This document shows, piece by piece, positions 40,819 through 48,261 of a DNA stretch of 64,000 nt. The position numbers and the translations under genes are program-made. Every line of letters begins with the position of its first letter. Within the stretch, counting starts at the first letter, position 1. The stretch covers positions 24,614-88,613 of the forward strand of contig JBJHBW010000013.1 in NCBI GenBank assembly GCA_050485685.1, in the 5' to 3' direction. Below the pieces are notes generated by a model. The model was not told the DNA's origin. It saw only the letters and a list, made by a program, of their open reading frames with translations, and did not search any database. This stretch comes from JBJHBP01 sp050485685 (GTDB lineage Bacteria > Pseudomonadota > Gammaproteobacteria > Steroidobacterales > Rariloculaceae).

Positions 40819-41720
40819 GACAGGTCATAGCCGAGCCGCTTCAGCTCCCGCTCGCTGTCCGACCAGTGTTCCCGCACTTTCACCCACATGGCCAGGTGCA
40901 CGCGATCACCGAGCAGGGTTTTCATTTCAATACGTGCCGCGCTACCGACATCTTTCAGCACTCGGCCGCTCTTGCCGATCACGATGGGCTTGTGACTTTC
41001 CCGTTCCACCCAGATCAGTGCGTGCACCAGCCACTGTCCGTCCTCATGGCGCCCCAGATGTTCTATCTCGACGGTCAGGCCATAAGGCAGTTCGTCGTGC
41101 AACGACTGCATCAGTTTCTCGCGTACGATCTCGGCAGCACGAAACCGCGTATCCCTGTCGGTCGTAAAATCAGGCGGGTACAGCAGCGGCCCCGGCGGCA
41201 GACGTGCAAAGATTTCTGAACACAGGGCATCCACATTGTCGCCGGACAACGCCGACAACGGCACATACGCGGCGAAACAACATTCCTGTGCCAGCTGCTC
41301 CAGCATGGGCAGCAGTGCCTGTTTGCCGGCCACCCTGTCGACCTTGTTCAGCACCAGTATGCATTGCTCGCCACGGCCGCGAAGCTGCTCGATCAGCTGT
41401 CTGTCCTCGGGCTTCAGACCACGTGCGTCGACGACCAGCAGCACCAGGTCCGCCTCGGACACCGCCTGGCTGAGCGCACGTGCCATCAGCCTGTGCAGCA
41501 CCCTGTCCGATCGGCGTGCATGGCCTGGCGTGTCGATGAAAACAGCCTGATCGTTACCGCGGTTGAGCACACCCAGAATTCGATGCCGGGTGGTATGCGG
41601 TTTATCGGTGACGATGCTGATCTTCTGCCCGACCAGGGCATTCAGCAACGTGGACTTGCCTACATTGGGCCGTCCCACGATGGCGACGAACCCACAGTGT
41701 CCTTCCGTTTCAGTCGTCAC
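40815..41720 (-). CDS. era: GTPase Era
   Basis: The 301-residue protein has G1 GRPNVGKST, the switch region KPHTTRHRILG, G3 DTPGH and G4 NKVD, followed by a KH RNA-binding domain (ESHKPIVIGKSGRVLKDVG, about 225-275). It binds the 3' end of 16S rRNA during 30S maturation. It overlaps rnc by 11 bp and recO by 4 bp, the usual rnc-era-recO unit. Confidence 0.98.
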   Translation of the reverse strand: MTTETEGHCGFVAIVGRPNVGKSTLLNALVGQKISIVTDKPHTTRHRILGVLNRGNDQAVFIDTPGHARRSDRVLHRLMARALSQAVSEADLVLLVVDARGLKPEDRQLIEQLRGRGEQCILVLNKVDRVAGKQALLPMLEQLAQECCFAAYVPLSALSGDNVDALCSEIFARLPPGPLLYPPDFTTDRDTRFRAAEIVREKLMQSLHDELPYGLTVEIEHLGRHEDGQWLVHALIWVERESHKPIVIGKSGRVLKDVGSAARIEMKTLLGDRVHLAMWVKVREHWSDSERELKRLGYDLS

Positions 41721-42432
41721 GAGTCAGCTCCAGCAGCATGGATTCGGCGGCGGCCTGTTCCGCCCGGCGACGACTTCGGCCATGACCCACGGTACGCAAC
41801 TTCTTTTCGGCCACGTCGCAGGATACGGTGAACACCTGTTCATGATCTCGCCCTTTCACCTTGTCGACGCGGTAGGCCGGCAGTTTAAGCGCCCGAGCCT
41901 GCAGCCACTCCTGCAGCCTGGTCTTCGGATCCTTCAGCGACGCCGAATCGGGCAGTTCCTCCAGACGCTGTCCGTACAGCCGTTCAAGCAACTGCACAGC
42001 AGCATCATGCCCGCCATCCAGCAGCACGGCACCGATCAGCGCTTCCATGGAATCCGCCTGCGCTGCCTCACGCCCTGCTCCGCCGGAGCGCAACTCGCCG
42101 GGCCCAAGAATCAGATGGGAATCCACATCCAGTTCCCTGGCGAGCTCGGCGAGCGTATCGCGGCGCACCAGAGCGGCACGCAGGCGACTGAGATCACCCT
42201 CATCGGCATCCGGGTTCAGCTCGTAGAGGCGCCGGGCGATGAACAGGCTGAGAAAGGCATCACCGAGAAATTCCAGTCGCTCGTTGTTACGCCCGGACGC
42301 GCTGCGATGCGTCAGTGCGGTTTCAAGCAGCGAGGAATCAGTGAAGGAATAATGCAGGCGGGTAGCAGCCCAATGCTCGCGGGCAGCTACCTTCTTATCT
42401 CCACCTGCTTGTCGAATTCGACCAACAGCCAA
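41710..42432 (-). CDS. rnc: Ribonuclease III
   Basis: The 240-residue protein has the RNase III signature NERLEFLGDAFLSLFI (about 49-64), catalytic residues in DSMEALIGAVLLDGG and a C-terminal double-stranded RNA-binding domain (DPKTRLQEWLQ, GHGRSRRRAEQAAAESML). It processes rRNA precursors. The only in-frame start before the conserved part is TTG 42432, which overlaps the DUF4845 gene by 46 bp and has no clear Shine-Dalgarno; initiation is probably by translational coupling. Confidence 0.96.
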   Translation of the reverse strand: MAVGRIRQAGGDKKVAAREHWAATRLHYSFTDSSLLETALTHRSASGRNNERLEFLGDAFLSLFIARRLYELNPDADEGDLSRLRAALVRRDTLAELARELDVDSHLILGPGELRSGGAGREAAQADSMEALIGAVLLDGGHDAAVQLLERLYGQRLEELPDSASLKDPKTRLQEWLQARALKLPAYRVDKVKGRDHEQVFTVSCDVAEKKLRTVGHGRSRRRAEQAAAESMLLELTRDD

Positions 42433-42803
42433 ATGTTTGCAATGTAGTGGGTACGATTGTCGTATTGTATACGCACCTCATAGCCATTGCGGACCTGATT
42501 GATGGTCAGGTTGTCCGGCGGCAGGCGAATATCCTCGATATCGAAACGACGCGAGATGGCGGTGCGAATCGCTCCTGCCGTAGCGCCTGCGCCGTCGAAC
42601 TCGGACTGGACGTCATCCAGCACCTTGGAAAGCTTGAAGTTGGTGATGTAAAGCGGCGTCAGTTTGATGCCCGCCAATGCGACAACGCCGACAAGGCAGG
42701 CCAGCAGCAGGAAGCCCAGCGCGGTCATGCCGGCCTGGCGGCGCGGCCCCTTAACAGCCCGGCCACCGAGTGTCACGGGGCTGCCGATACGTGGTGTGTT
42801 CAC
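42387..42803 (-). CDS. DUF4845 single-pass membrane protein
   Basis: About 138 residues from GTG 42803, one base after the lepB stop, with GGAG 11 bases before. A type IV pilin-like N-terminal segment (RRQAGMTALGFLLLACLVG) leads a membrane helix, then a small alpha/beta domain (DVQSEFDGAGATAGAIRTAI, RNGYEVRIQYDNRTHYIANIW). The family is always found between lepB and rnc and has no assigned function. The QAGMT junction resembles a prepilin cleavage site, but the context does not suggest a pilus. Confidence 0.9.
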   Translation of the reverse strand: MNTPRIGSPVTLGGRAVKGPRRQAGMTALGFLLLACLVGVVALAGIKLTPLYITNFKLSKVLDDVQSEFDGAGATAGAIRTAISRRFDIEDIRLPPDNLTINQVRNGYEVRIQYDNRTHYIANIWLLVEFDKQVEIRR

Positions 42804-42804
42804 G

Positions 42805-43584
42805 TCAATGAATACTCCTGCCAATGCGTTCCCAGCGGGGACCGCCATCCGACGGGCTTCGCCAACTCATCCAGATGCGCACCGCGCGGCCGACCAGAAG
42901 TTCCTCGGGCACAAACCCCACTTCCGGAAACCGGCTGTCCTGGCTCTGGTCGCGATTGTCACCCATCATGAAATAGTGGCCATCCGGCACCCGATACGTG
43001 CCCCCGGCACTCAATCGCCCCCTGGTCAGGAGCAGCATGTGCTCGCGGCCGCCCAGCATCTCGCGCGCGAGCTGGCTGGATGGATCGTCCTTGTAATCGC
43101 CGACAAGCTCCACAAACACGGGCTCTCCGTTGATGGTCAGCCGCTTGCTGGCCTGGTCGTACTGAACCACGTCACCAGGCCTCCCGACCACACGCTTGAT
43201 GTAGTTGATGCTGGGGTCCGTAGGCAACCGGAACACCACCACATCACCGTGCTGCGGCTCACCTGTATCCAGGAACCTGCTATTTAAAACCGGCCAGCGC
43301 AATCCGTAAGCGAACTTGTTCACAAAAATGAAGTCGCCTTCCAGCAGCGTCGGCATCATGGATCCGGAGGGGATGCGAAAAGGCTCGAACAGGAACGAGC
43401 GCAGCACCAGAACCAGCAGCAGGATGGGAAAGAATGAACGTGCGTATTCGACGATGACCGGTTCGCGAATATCGCGTCCACCGGATGAACGGGCAAGACG
43501 GGCACGCTTCAGAAGCAGGGCATCGAATGCCCAGATGACACCGGTGACGAACGTCGCAACAACGAGAATCAGCGCAAAGTCCAA
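42805..43584 (-). CDS. lepB: Signal peptidase I
   Basis: The 259-residue protein has two N-terminal membrane helices (about 3-25 and 50-64), the nucleophile Ser75 in IPSGSMMPTL, the general base Lys130 in YIKRVVGRPGD, and box E GDNRDQSQDSRFPEVG. It cleaves signal peptides of secreted proteins. lepA, the usual upstream partner, is absent; the upstream neighbour is a glutaredoxin-like gene 58 bp away. Confidence 0.98.
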   Translation of the reverse strand: MDFALILVVATFVTGVIWAFDALLLKRARLARSSGGRDIREPVIVEYARSFFPILLLVLVLRSFLFEPFRIPSGSMMPTLLEGDFIFVNKFAYGLRWPVLNSRFLDTGEPQHGDVVVFRLPTDPSINYIKRVVGRPGDVVQYDQASKRLTINGEPVFVELVGDYKDDPSSQLAREMLGGREHMLLLTRGRLSAGGTYRVPDGHYFMMGDNRDQSQDSRFPEVGFVPEELLVGRAVRIWMSWRSPSDGGPRWERIGRSIH

Positions 43585-43642
43585 TGATCTGTCCTGTAAC
43601 TCACGGCGGTGGGCAGTATAAGAGAAATCGCCAGTGACCGGA

Positions 43643-43882
43643 TCAGTGCGTGTGAAGAAACGCGCGCACGCGATCAGTATCCAGCGGATATTCAGACAAC
43701 TCCGCCCCGTCGGAGGATACGAGCACCGGAATTCTGAGGCTGTATTTGCGTTCCAGACCGATATCGTCGGTGATGTCGACGACGGTTACCGTGTCGTCCG
43801 GTGACAGCATGGGCAGGAGCTGATCGAGCAGTTCCTCACACAGATGGCACTCCGGCCGGCTGTACAGGCGCAGCACTCTCAC
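43643..43882 (-). CDS. Small glutaredoxin-like protein (DUF836 type)
   Basis: Starting at GTG 43882, which overlaps the rseC stop as GTGA, gives 79 residues. The thioredoxin-fold active site is CHLC in LYSRPECHLCEELL, followed by VTVVDITDD, the cis-proline segment RIPVLV and the acidic C-terminus. Such small proteins occur between rseC and lepA/lepB in many gammaproteobacteria; a redox role is likely, substrate unknown. Confidence 0.85.
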   Translation of the reverse strand: MRVLRLYSRPECHLCEELLDQLLPMLSPDDTVTVVDITDDIGLERKYSLRIPVLVSSDGAELSEYPLDTDRVRAFLHTH

Positions 43883-44292
43883 GACCGGCCAGCCAGCTTC
43901 AGCTGTTGCAGGGTCGCCGCTTCGAAACGTCGCTTGGCGGCAGGCATACTCACAACAGCCAGGACCGCACCTGCGACGGCGCCGACCAGCACCGCCGGAT
44001 CGGACCACCCGCCCAGCCAGCCTGCCAGCAGCGCACCGCCCAGCAGCCCTGTCAGTGGCGTCCCGTAGAGCAATATGGCACCGAGCAGCACACGCTGCGC
44101 CGGAAGCACGACGGTCACCACGTCACCCACTTCGACCGGCGTACTCACACCACGGATGATCATCCGGGTCTGCGACGGCATACGTCGCCAGGTGCAGGTG
44201 CCTTCGCATCCGCGGCAACCGACAGCTCCGCTGATCTCGATTTCGACAGCGCCATCGTCCGATATCTCCCTGACAATCGCCGAAGTCGTCAT
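43879..44292 (-). CDS. rseC: RseC/MucC family membrane protein
   Basis: The 137-residue protein has an N-terminal cytoplasmic region with the Cys cluster CRGCEGTC, then two membrane helices (about 75-95 and 100-122), the RseC plan. ATG 44292 (MTTSAIVREISDDG) aligns with E. coli RseC better than GTG 44331. RseC affects SigmaE activity and is part of the SoxR-reducing system in E. coli. It follows rseB by 71 bp. Confidence 0.88.
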   Translation of the reverse strand: MTTSAIVREISDDGAVEIEISGAVGCRGCEGTCTWRRMPSQTRMIIRGVSTPVEVGDVVTVVLPAQRVLLGAILLYGTPLTGLLGGALLAGWLGGWSDPAVLVGAVAGAVLAVVSMPAAKRRFEAATLQQLKLAGRS

Positions 44293-44363
44293 GCAATCTT
44301 CGTTGGCCTGCAGTGAGGGAGTGATGGACACGACGTTCGACGACTGGCTGCAGCCGGGCGGGA

Positions 44364-45311
44364 TCAGCGCGCTGACAGTGACGTGGCGATGGTTCTGACC
44401 GTCTGGCGCGGGACTTCACCGACCGCGGTCACGCGTCGGCCATCAACCATCAGTGAGAACGCATTCGTGCTCCCTACCGTGGAGAATCCTTCCGCCACCT
44501 GTGTGGTGTTGTTCGGGTCCTCGACGAACACCGACACGGTGGCAAGCCCGTCGGAATAGACAAGATGATGGACCGGATACTCGGCGCCTGCGAGCAGGCT
44601 CTGCTGCGACACGGCGAGGCGAAAACCGTCCGGCACATCCTTGGCATGCCACTGTTCGTGCGTTTCCCGCTCTGAAGTCCACTCGGTCGGGCGATACCAG
44701 GTGAAGCCCTCGGTATCCACTGTTGGTCTGAGCGAGGAATCAGGCACCGAATCGAGAATTTCCAGATGTGTAAACAGGATCTGCTCGAGGATCTGATCGT
44801 TCTCGTCGCGAATCTGGGACTTCAGAGGTATTGCTGTTTCCGTATCCAGCCAAAGCAGATAACCGTACCGAAAGGAATCCAGCGGCTTGATGCCCACCAC
44901 CTGTGCCTGACGCTTGGCCACGCGCGCGGTGCGATACAGTGTCAGTTCGTAGAACGGCCCGAAATCCTCGAGATGGGCCGGCATGGTAGACAGCATGGAG
45001 CTGCTGCCCTCGCTTTCCTTCAGCAGGACGACTCCGCGATCGGGCAATATGCTCTGTACTTCATTGCCGTGCCGGATGATCTCGCGACCCGCTCCATCCA
45101 GCGACACGATACGCTCGCTGATGACGCCGCCCTGATTGCGATGCACGATATGCAGGCTCTCCGCGTTGCCACCCTGCACGTGCACGAATGTGCCCTCGTA
45201 GTTCAGCTGCTCCACCGCCTGATACATGCGGTCCAGCCAGCCGCGCACATCGCCGGCCCACGACTGCGCGGCAACGAGCAGCAGCGCCAGAGTGACGAGA
45301 CGCAATGACAT
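44364..45311 (-). CDS. rseB: SigmaE regulatory protein RseB/MucB
   Basis: About 315 residues with a signal peptide (MSLRLVTLALLLVAAQSWAG), then the LolA-like N-terminal domain (LDRMYQAVEQLNYEGTFVHV, ERIVSLDGAGREIIRHGNEV) and a C-terminal domain (VPDGFRLAVSQQ, PVHHLVYSDGLATVSVFVE). RseB binds the RseA periplasmic domain and shields it from proteolysis until mislocalised lipoprotein or LPS signals arrive. ATG 45311 lies 16 bp after rseA. Confidence 0.95.
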   Translation of the reverse strand: MSLRLVTLALLLVAAQSWAGDVRGWLDRMYQAVEQLNYEGTFVHVQGGNAESLHIVHRNQGGVISERIVSLDGAGREIIRHGNEVQSILPDRGVVLLKESEGSSSMLSTMPAHLEDFGPFYELTLYRTARVAKRQAQVVGIKPLDSFRYGYLLWLDTETAIPLKSQIRDENDQILEQILFTHLEILDSVPDSSLRPTVDTEGFTWYRPTEWTSERETHEQWHAKDVPDGFRLAVSQQSLLAGAEYPVHHLVYSDGLATVSVFVEDPNNTTQVAEGFSTVGSTNAFSLMVDGRRVTAVGEVPRQTVRTIATSLSAR

Positions 45312-45327
45312 CGCCACCCTCAATGCC

Positions 45328-45936
45328 CTAGTCCCTGCCGTCCGCGGACACCGCGTCAGCCTCTTCAGCCGCAACGCTCTGCTGCGGATTGTCGCGCGCG
45401 CCCACTACGTTCGAATGCACTGTGGTGCGACTCAGATGCGAAGCGTACTCACCATGATGCATCAGATAATTGGTGAGACGAATGGTAGGCACGACCACGT
45501 TTCTCTGGTCATTGAATTCCCGAGGCACCACGTAGCCCGCTGCCGCATCCTGGCCTTCAGCCGCCTGCAGCGTACCGATATCGGCATCCAGGCCATTAAG
45601 GCCGCGAAGGGCGAATATACCGATCAGTGCAGCTGAAGCTGCGATCCCGAAACCCACTGCAGGCTTGAAGGCACGCGCTCGCCAACCGGGCGCCGCGACA
45701 GGCCGGCGCTGCTGCGGCACCGTACCATCCAGCGCATCGCTGATCCGTCGTCGCAGTATGCCGGGATCGGGCTGCAGCAACTCGCCACGGACTGCCGCCC
45801 CTATGGTCGCATAGCGCACCAGCCTGGCCCTCGCATCCGGGTCATGCTCCAGGCGCCGGACCAGAAAGGCACACTCTTCGGTGGAGAGCTCGTCGTCCAG
45901 GAAAGCGGACATCTGATCATGGATTTTTTCAGTCAT
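45328..45936 (-). CDS. rseA: Anti-sigmaE factor RseA/MucA
   Basis: The 202-residue protein has the anti-sigma domain with MSAFLDDELSTEECAFLVRRL (about 9-29), a membrane helix (about 110-130, VGFGIAASAALIGIFALRGL) and a periplasmic domain that binds RseB. It holds RpoE at the membrane until regulated proteolysis releases it. ATG 45936 begins 5 bp after the rpoE stop. Confidence 0.95.
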   Translation of the reverse strand: MTEKIHDQMSAFLDDELSTEECAFLVRRLEHDPDARARLVRYATIGAAVRGELLQPDPGILRRRISDALDGTVPQQRRPVAAPGWRARAFKPAVGFGIAASAALIGIFALRGLNGLDADIGTLQAAEGQDAAAGYVVPREFNDQRNVVVPTIRLTNYLMHHGEYASHLSRTTVHSNVVGARDNPQQSVAAEEADAVSADGRD

Positions 45937-45941
45937 AAGTG

Positions 45942-46544
45942 TCACTGCAGCAGTGGGCCGATACGTTTGTCGATTGCCTCGCGTGCACGAAAGATTCGTG
46001 AACGGACGGTACCTACGGGGCATTCCATCGCCTGGGCGATTTCTTCATAACTCATGCCTTCGATCTCGCGCAGCAGTATCGCGGTGCGCAGATCTTCGGG
46101 CAGTTCGCGAATGGCGCGGTTGACCGTCTCGCGGATCTCATCGGACAGCGCCAGCCCTTCCGGCGTGTCCAGATCCTTAAGACGACCGAGCACTTCAAAT
46201 TGTTCCGGGTCCTGCAGGTCGATGTCGTAACTGGTCGGCCGCCGGCCGGCCGAGACCAGATGATTCTTCGCGGTATTGATCGCAATCCTGTACAGCCAGG
46301 TATAGAACGCGCTGTCACCGCGGAACGATGGCGCCGCCCTGTAGGCTTTCAAGAAAGCTTCCTGTGCCACATCCAATGCCTCGGAAGGGTCCCGCACATA
46401 TCGCATGATCAGCTTCAGAATCTTGTGCTGATACTTCAGTACCAACAGATCGAAGGCCGACCTGTCGCCCTGCTGGACGCGCTTGATCAGAGCCAGGTCC
46501 GAGGGTTTACCGTCACCCTTGGCAGTCACCGCTACCCCTGTCAT
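45942..46544 (-). CDS. rpoE: RNA polymerase sigma factor RpoE/AlgU
   Basis: The 200-residue ECF sigma factor has region 2 (FDLLVLKYQHKILKLIMRYV, DVAQEAFLKAYRA, FRGDSAFYTWLYRIAINTAKNHLV, positions about 30-100) and region 4 (LPEDLRTAILLREIEGMSYEEIA, CPVGTVRSRIFRAREAID), matching E. coli RpoE closely. It controls outer-membrane stress genes. ATG 46544 is preferred by alignment; ATG 46565 would add 7 residues. A sigmaE-like promoter overlaps this start region, fitting autoregulation. It heads rpoE-rseA-rseB-rseC. Confidence 0.97.
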   Translation of the reverse strand: MTGVAVTAKGDGKPSDLALIKRVQQGDRSAFDLLVLKYQHKILKLIMRYVRDPSEALDVAQEAFLKAYRAAPSFRGDSAFYTWLYRIAINTAKNHLVSAGRRPTSYDIDLQDPEQFEVLGRLKDLDTPEGLALSDEIRETVNRAIRELPEDLRTAILLREIEGMSYEEIAQAMECPVGTVRSRIFRAREAIDKRIGPLLQ

Positions 46545-46554
46545 GCGCTTCTCG

Positions 46555-46582
46555 ATAGACCCCATAAGACACCAAAAAGTTC
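46555..46582 (-). promoter_or_regulatory. Candidate sigmaE-type promoter of rpoE
   Basis: GAACTT (46582-46577) and TCTAT (46559-46555) are separated by 17 bp, similar to the sigmaE consensus. Transcription would start only about 5 bases before ATG 46544, implying an almost leaderless message, which lowers confidence. Confidence 0.35.
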
Positions 46583-46700
46583 GCTCCTCTCCGGGCCGGA
46601 TGGCCGGCGACACTACATTGCATGCGGGAACGGGCACCCGGCCGGTGCGGGGTACAAGGTTAACCGCCCTGCGGCATATCGGCAAACTCCTTGAACAAGC

Positions 46701-47138
46701 TCAGAAAGTCTGTCGCAGCCTGGCCTGCAGGGCACGCCAGGCATGCGGCTCCAGCTGATCCCGAACCAGCAGCAACACCTGCCGACGATCACCGTCAGTC
46801 AGTACCAGCCGCACCCAGTTCCAGGCCAGCCACGAACCTGGCGCCAACGTCAGCCGGGATCCCCCCGACTGCGGCAACGACCAACTGCCGTCCCGCCGCC
46901 GCAGCAGCACGGGAAAGTGCTGACGCGGGAACCGCAGAAACGCGTGGCATGCTAGACCGGCAACAAAAACCACCGCCGGTACGGACCACGCCGTCACCAG
47001 CACCACAGCGGCAGCCGGCAGCGCGTGCAGCATGAACCACCAGATATGAAGCACTCGCGATCGCTCAGGTCGCAGCAGTATGGCTGTCCCGTATGCGTTC
47101 GATGAGACGCGCGAGCGCCGGATCCGCTGGCTGTTCAC
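46701..47138 (-). CDS. ygfX: YgfX/CptA family protein
   Basis: The 145-residue protein has two adjacent membrane helices (about 32-65, MLHALPAAAVVLVTAW and VPAVVFVAGLACHAFL) followed by a cytoplasmic part with DGSWSL and LTDGDRRQVLLLVRDQLEPHAWRALQARLR. This is the YgfX plan, the membrane partner encoded next to SdhE in E. coli, once described as a toxin. The overlap with sdhE is 74 bp if the first ATG is used; a later start is plausible. Confidence 0.85.
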   Translation of the reverse strand: MNSQRIRRSRVSSNAYGTAILLRPERSRVLHIWWFMLHALPAAAVVLVTAWSVPAVVFVAGLACHAFLRFPRQHFPVLLRRRDGSWSLPQSGGSRLTLAPGSWLAWNWVRLVLTDGDRRQVLLLVRDQLEPHAWRALQARLRQTF

Positions 47139-47358
47139 GCCCGCAAAGATAGGCGTGCAACAGCGGATCCTGAAGGTCCAGAACTACTTCGAACAACCGG
47201 ATTTCGGCCTCGTTCAGGCGGCTGAACCCGCTGGCCAGAAACGCGGCCAGTACAACGTCGAGTTCGCGCATGCCACGGCGGCAGCGCCAGCGCAGCCTTG
47301 CAGGCACAGCGGTGGTTGCGGCCGCAACGGGAGTATCAGTATCCGGTTGACTGCGCAT
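47065..47358 (-). CDS. sdhE: FAD assembly factor SdhE
   Basis: The 97-residue protein has RRGMRELDVVLAAFL with the RGxxE motif that contacts the flavoprotein, and DPLLHAYLCGREQP. SdhE promotes covalent FAD attachment to SdhA. The first about 20 residues are non-conserved, so GTG or a nearby codon could be the true start. It lies 11 bp after sdhB. Confidence 0.95.
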   Translation of the reverse strand: MRSQPDTDTPVAAATTAVPARLRWRCRRGMRELDVVLAAFLASGFSRLNEAEIRLFEVVLDLQDPLLHAYLCGREQPADPALARLIERIRDSHTAAT

Positions 47359-47369
47359 CGCGCCAGGGA

Positions 47370-48152
47370 TCAGTGCCGGCGCTCGGCGATCAGCTTCTTG
47401 ATTTCGGCGATCGCACGTCCGGGATTCAGATCCTTGGGACAGGCCTGCGTGCAGTTGAGGATGGTGTGGCAGCGGTACAGACGGAACGGATCCTCCAATG
47501 CATCCAGACGTTCCCCGGTCGCTTCATCGCGCGTGTCTACGATCCAGCGATACGCCTGCAGCAGGGCCGCCGGCCCCAGATAGCGATCGGGATTCCACCA
47601 GTAACTCGGACACGAGGCCGAGCAGCACGCGCACAGTATGCATGCCGATGGCGAATTGATCTTTTCCTGATCCTGCTTGGACTGCAGCCGTTCGCGGTCC
47701 GGCGGCGCGGGCGTTTCGCTCTGCAGCCACGGCTTCACGGATGCGTACTGCGCGTAGAAATTCGTCAGGTCAGGCACCAGATCCTTGACCACCGGCATGT
47801 GCGGCAGCGGATAGATCTTCACCGTACCCTTGATATCCTCGACCGACTTCAGACAGGCCAGTCCGTTCACGCCGTCGATGTTCATCGAACAGGAACCGCA
47901 GATTCCTTCACGGCATGAGCGGCGAAAAGTCAGGGTCGGGTCGATCTCGTTCTTGATCTTGATCAGGGCGTCCAGAACCATGGGTCCGCAGTCATCCATG
48001 TCCACCCAGTAGGTGTCCAGGCGCGGATTGGCGCCACTGTCCGGATCATACCGATAGACCGCGAACGCGCGCGGCCTGCGGGCGTCTTCCGGCCGGCCAT
48101 GCGTCGTGCCTGCCGTCACTTTCGAGTTCGCGGGTAGGCGAAACTTCGCCAT
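47370..48152 (-). CDS. sdhB: Succinate dehydrogenase iron-sulfur subunit
   Basis: The 260-residue protein has the 2Fe-2S loop CREGICGSC and the two cluster ligands sets CILCACCSASCPS and CHTILNCTQACPKDLNP for 4Fe-4S and 3Fe-4S. ATG 48152 (MAKFRLP) is the family start; the frame reaches 48233 without support. It passes electrons from SdhA to quinone at the inner membrane. Confidence 0.98.
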   Translation of the reverse strand: MAKFRLPANSKVTAGTTHGRPEDARRPRAFAVYRYDPDSGANPRLDTYWVDMDDCGPMVLDALIKIKNEIDPTLTFRRSCREGICGSCSMNIDGVNGLACLKSVEDIKGTVKIYPLPHMPVVKDLVPDLTNFYAQYASVKPWLQSETPAPPDRERLQSKQDQEKINSPSACILCACCSASCPSYWWNPDRYLGPAALLQAYRWIVDTRDEATGERLDALEDPFRLYRCHTILNCTQACPKDLNPGRAIAEIKKLIAERRH

Positions 48153-48261
48153 GCTGCACCTCTGATGCGATTCGTCCTCAAGTCCAAACCTGCGTCCCAT
48201 CCGCAGTCCGCCGGCTCCCCGACTCATCCTCACCGATGAGACCGGCTGCCCGGCAACCGCG

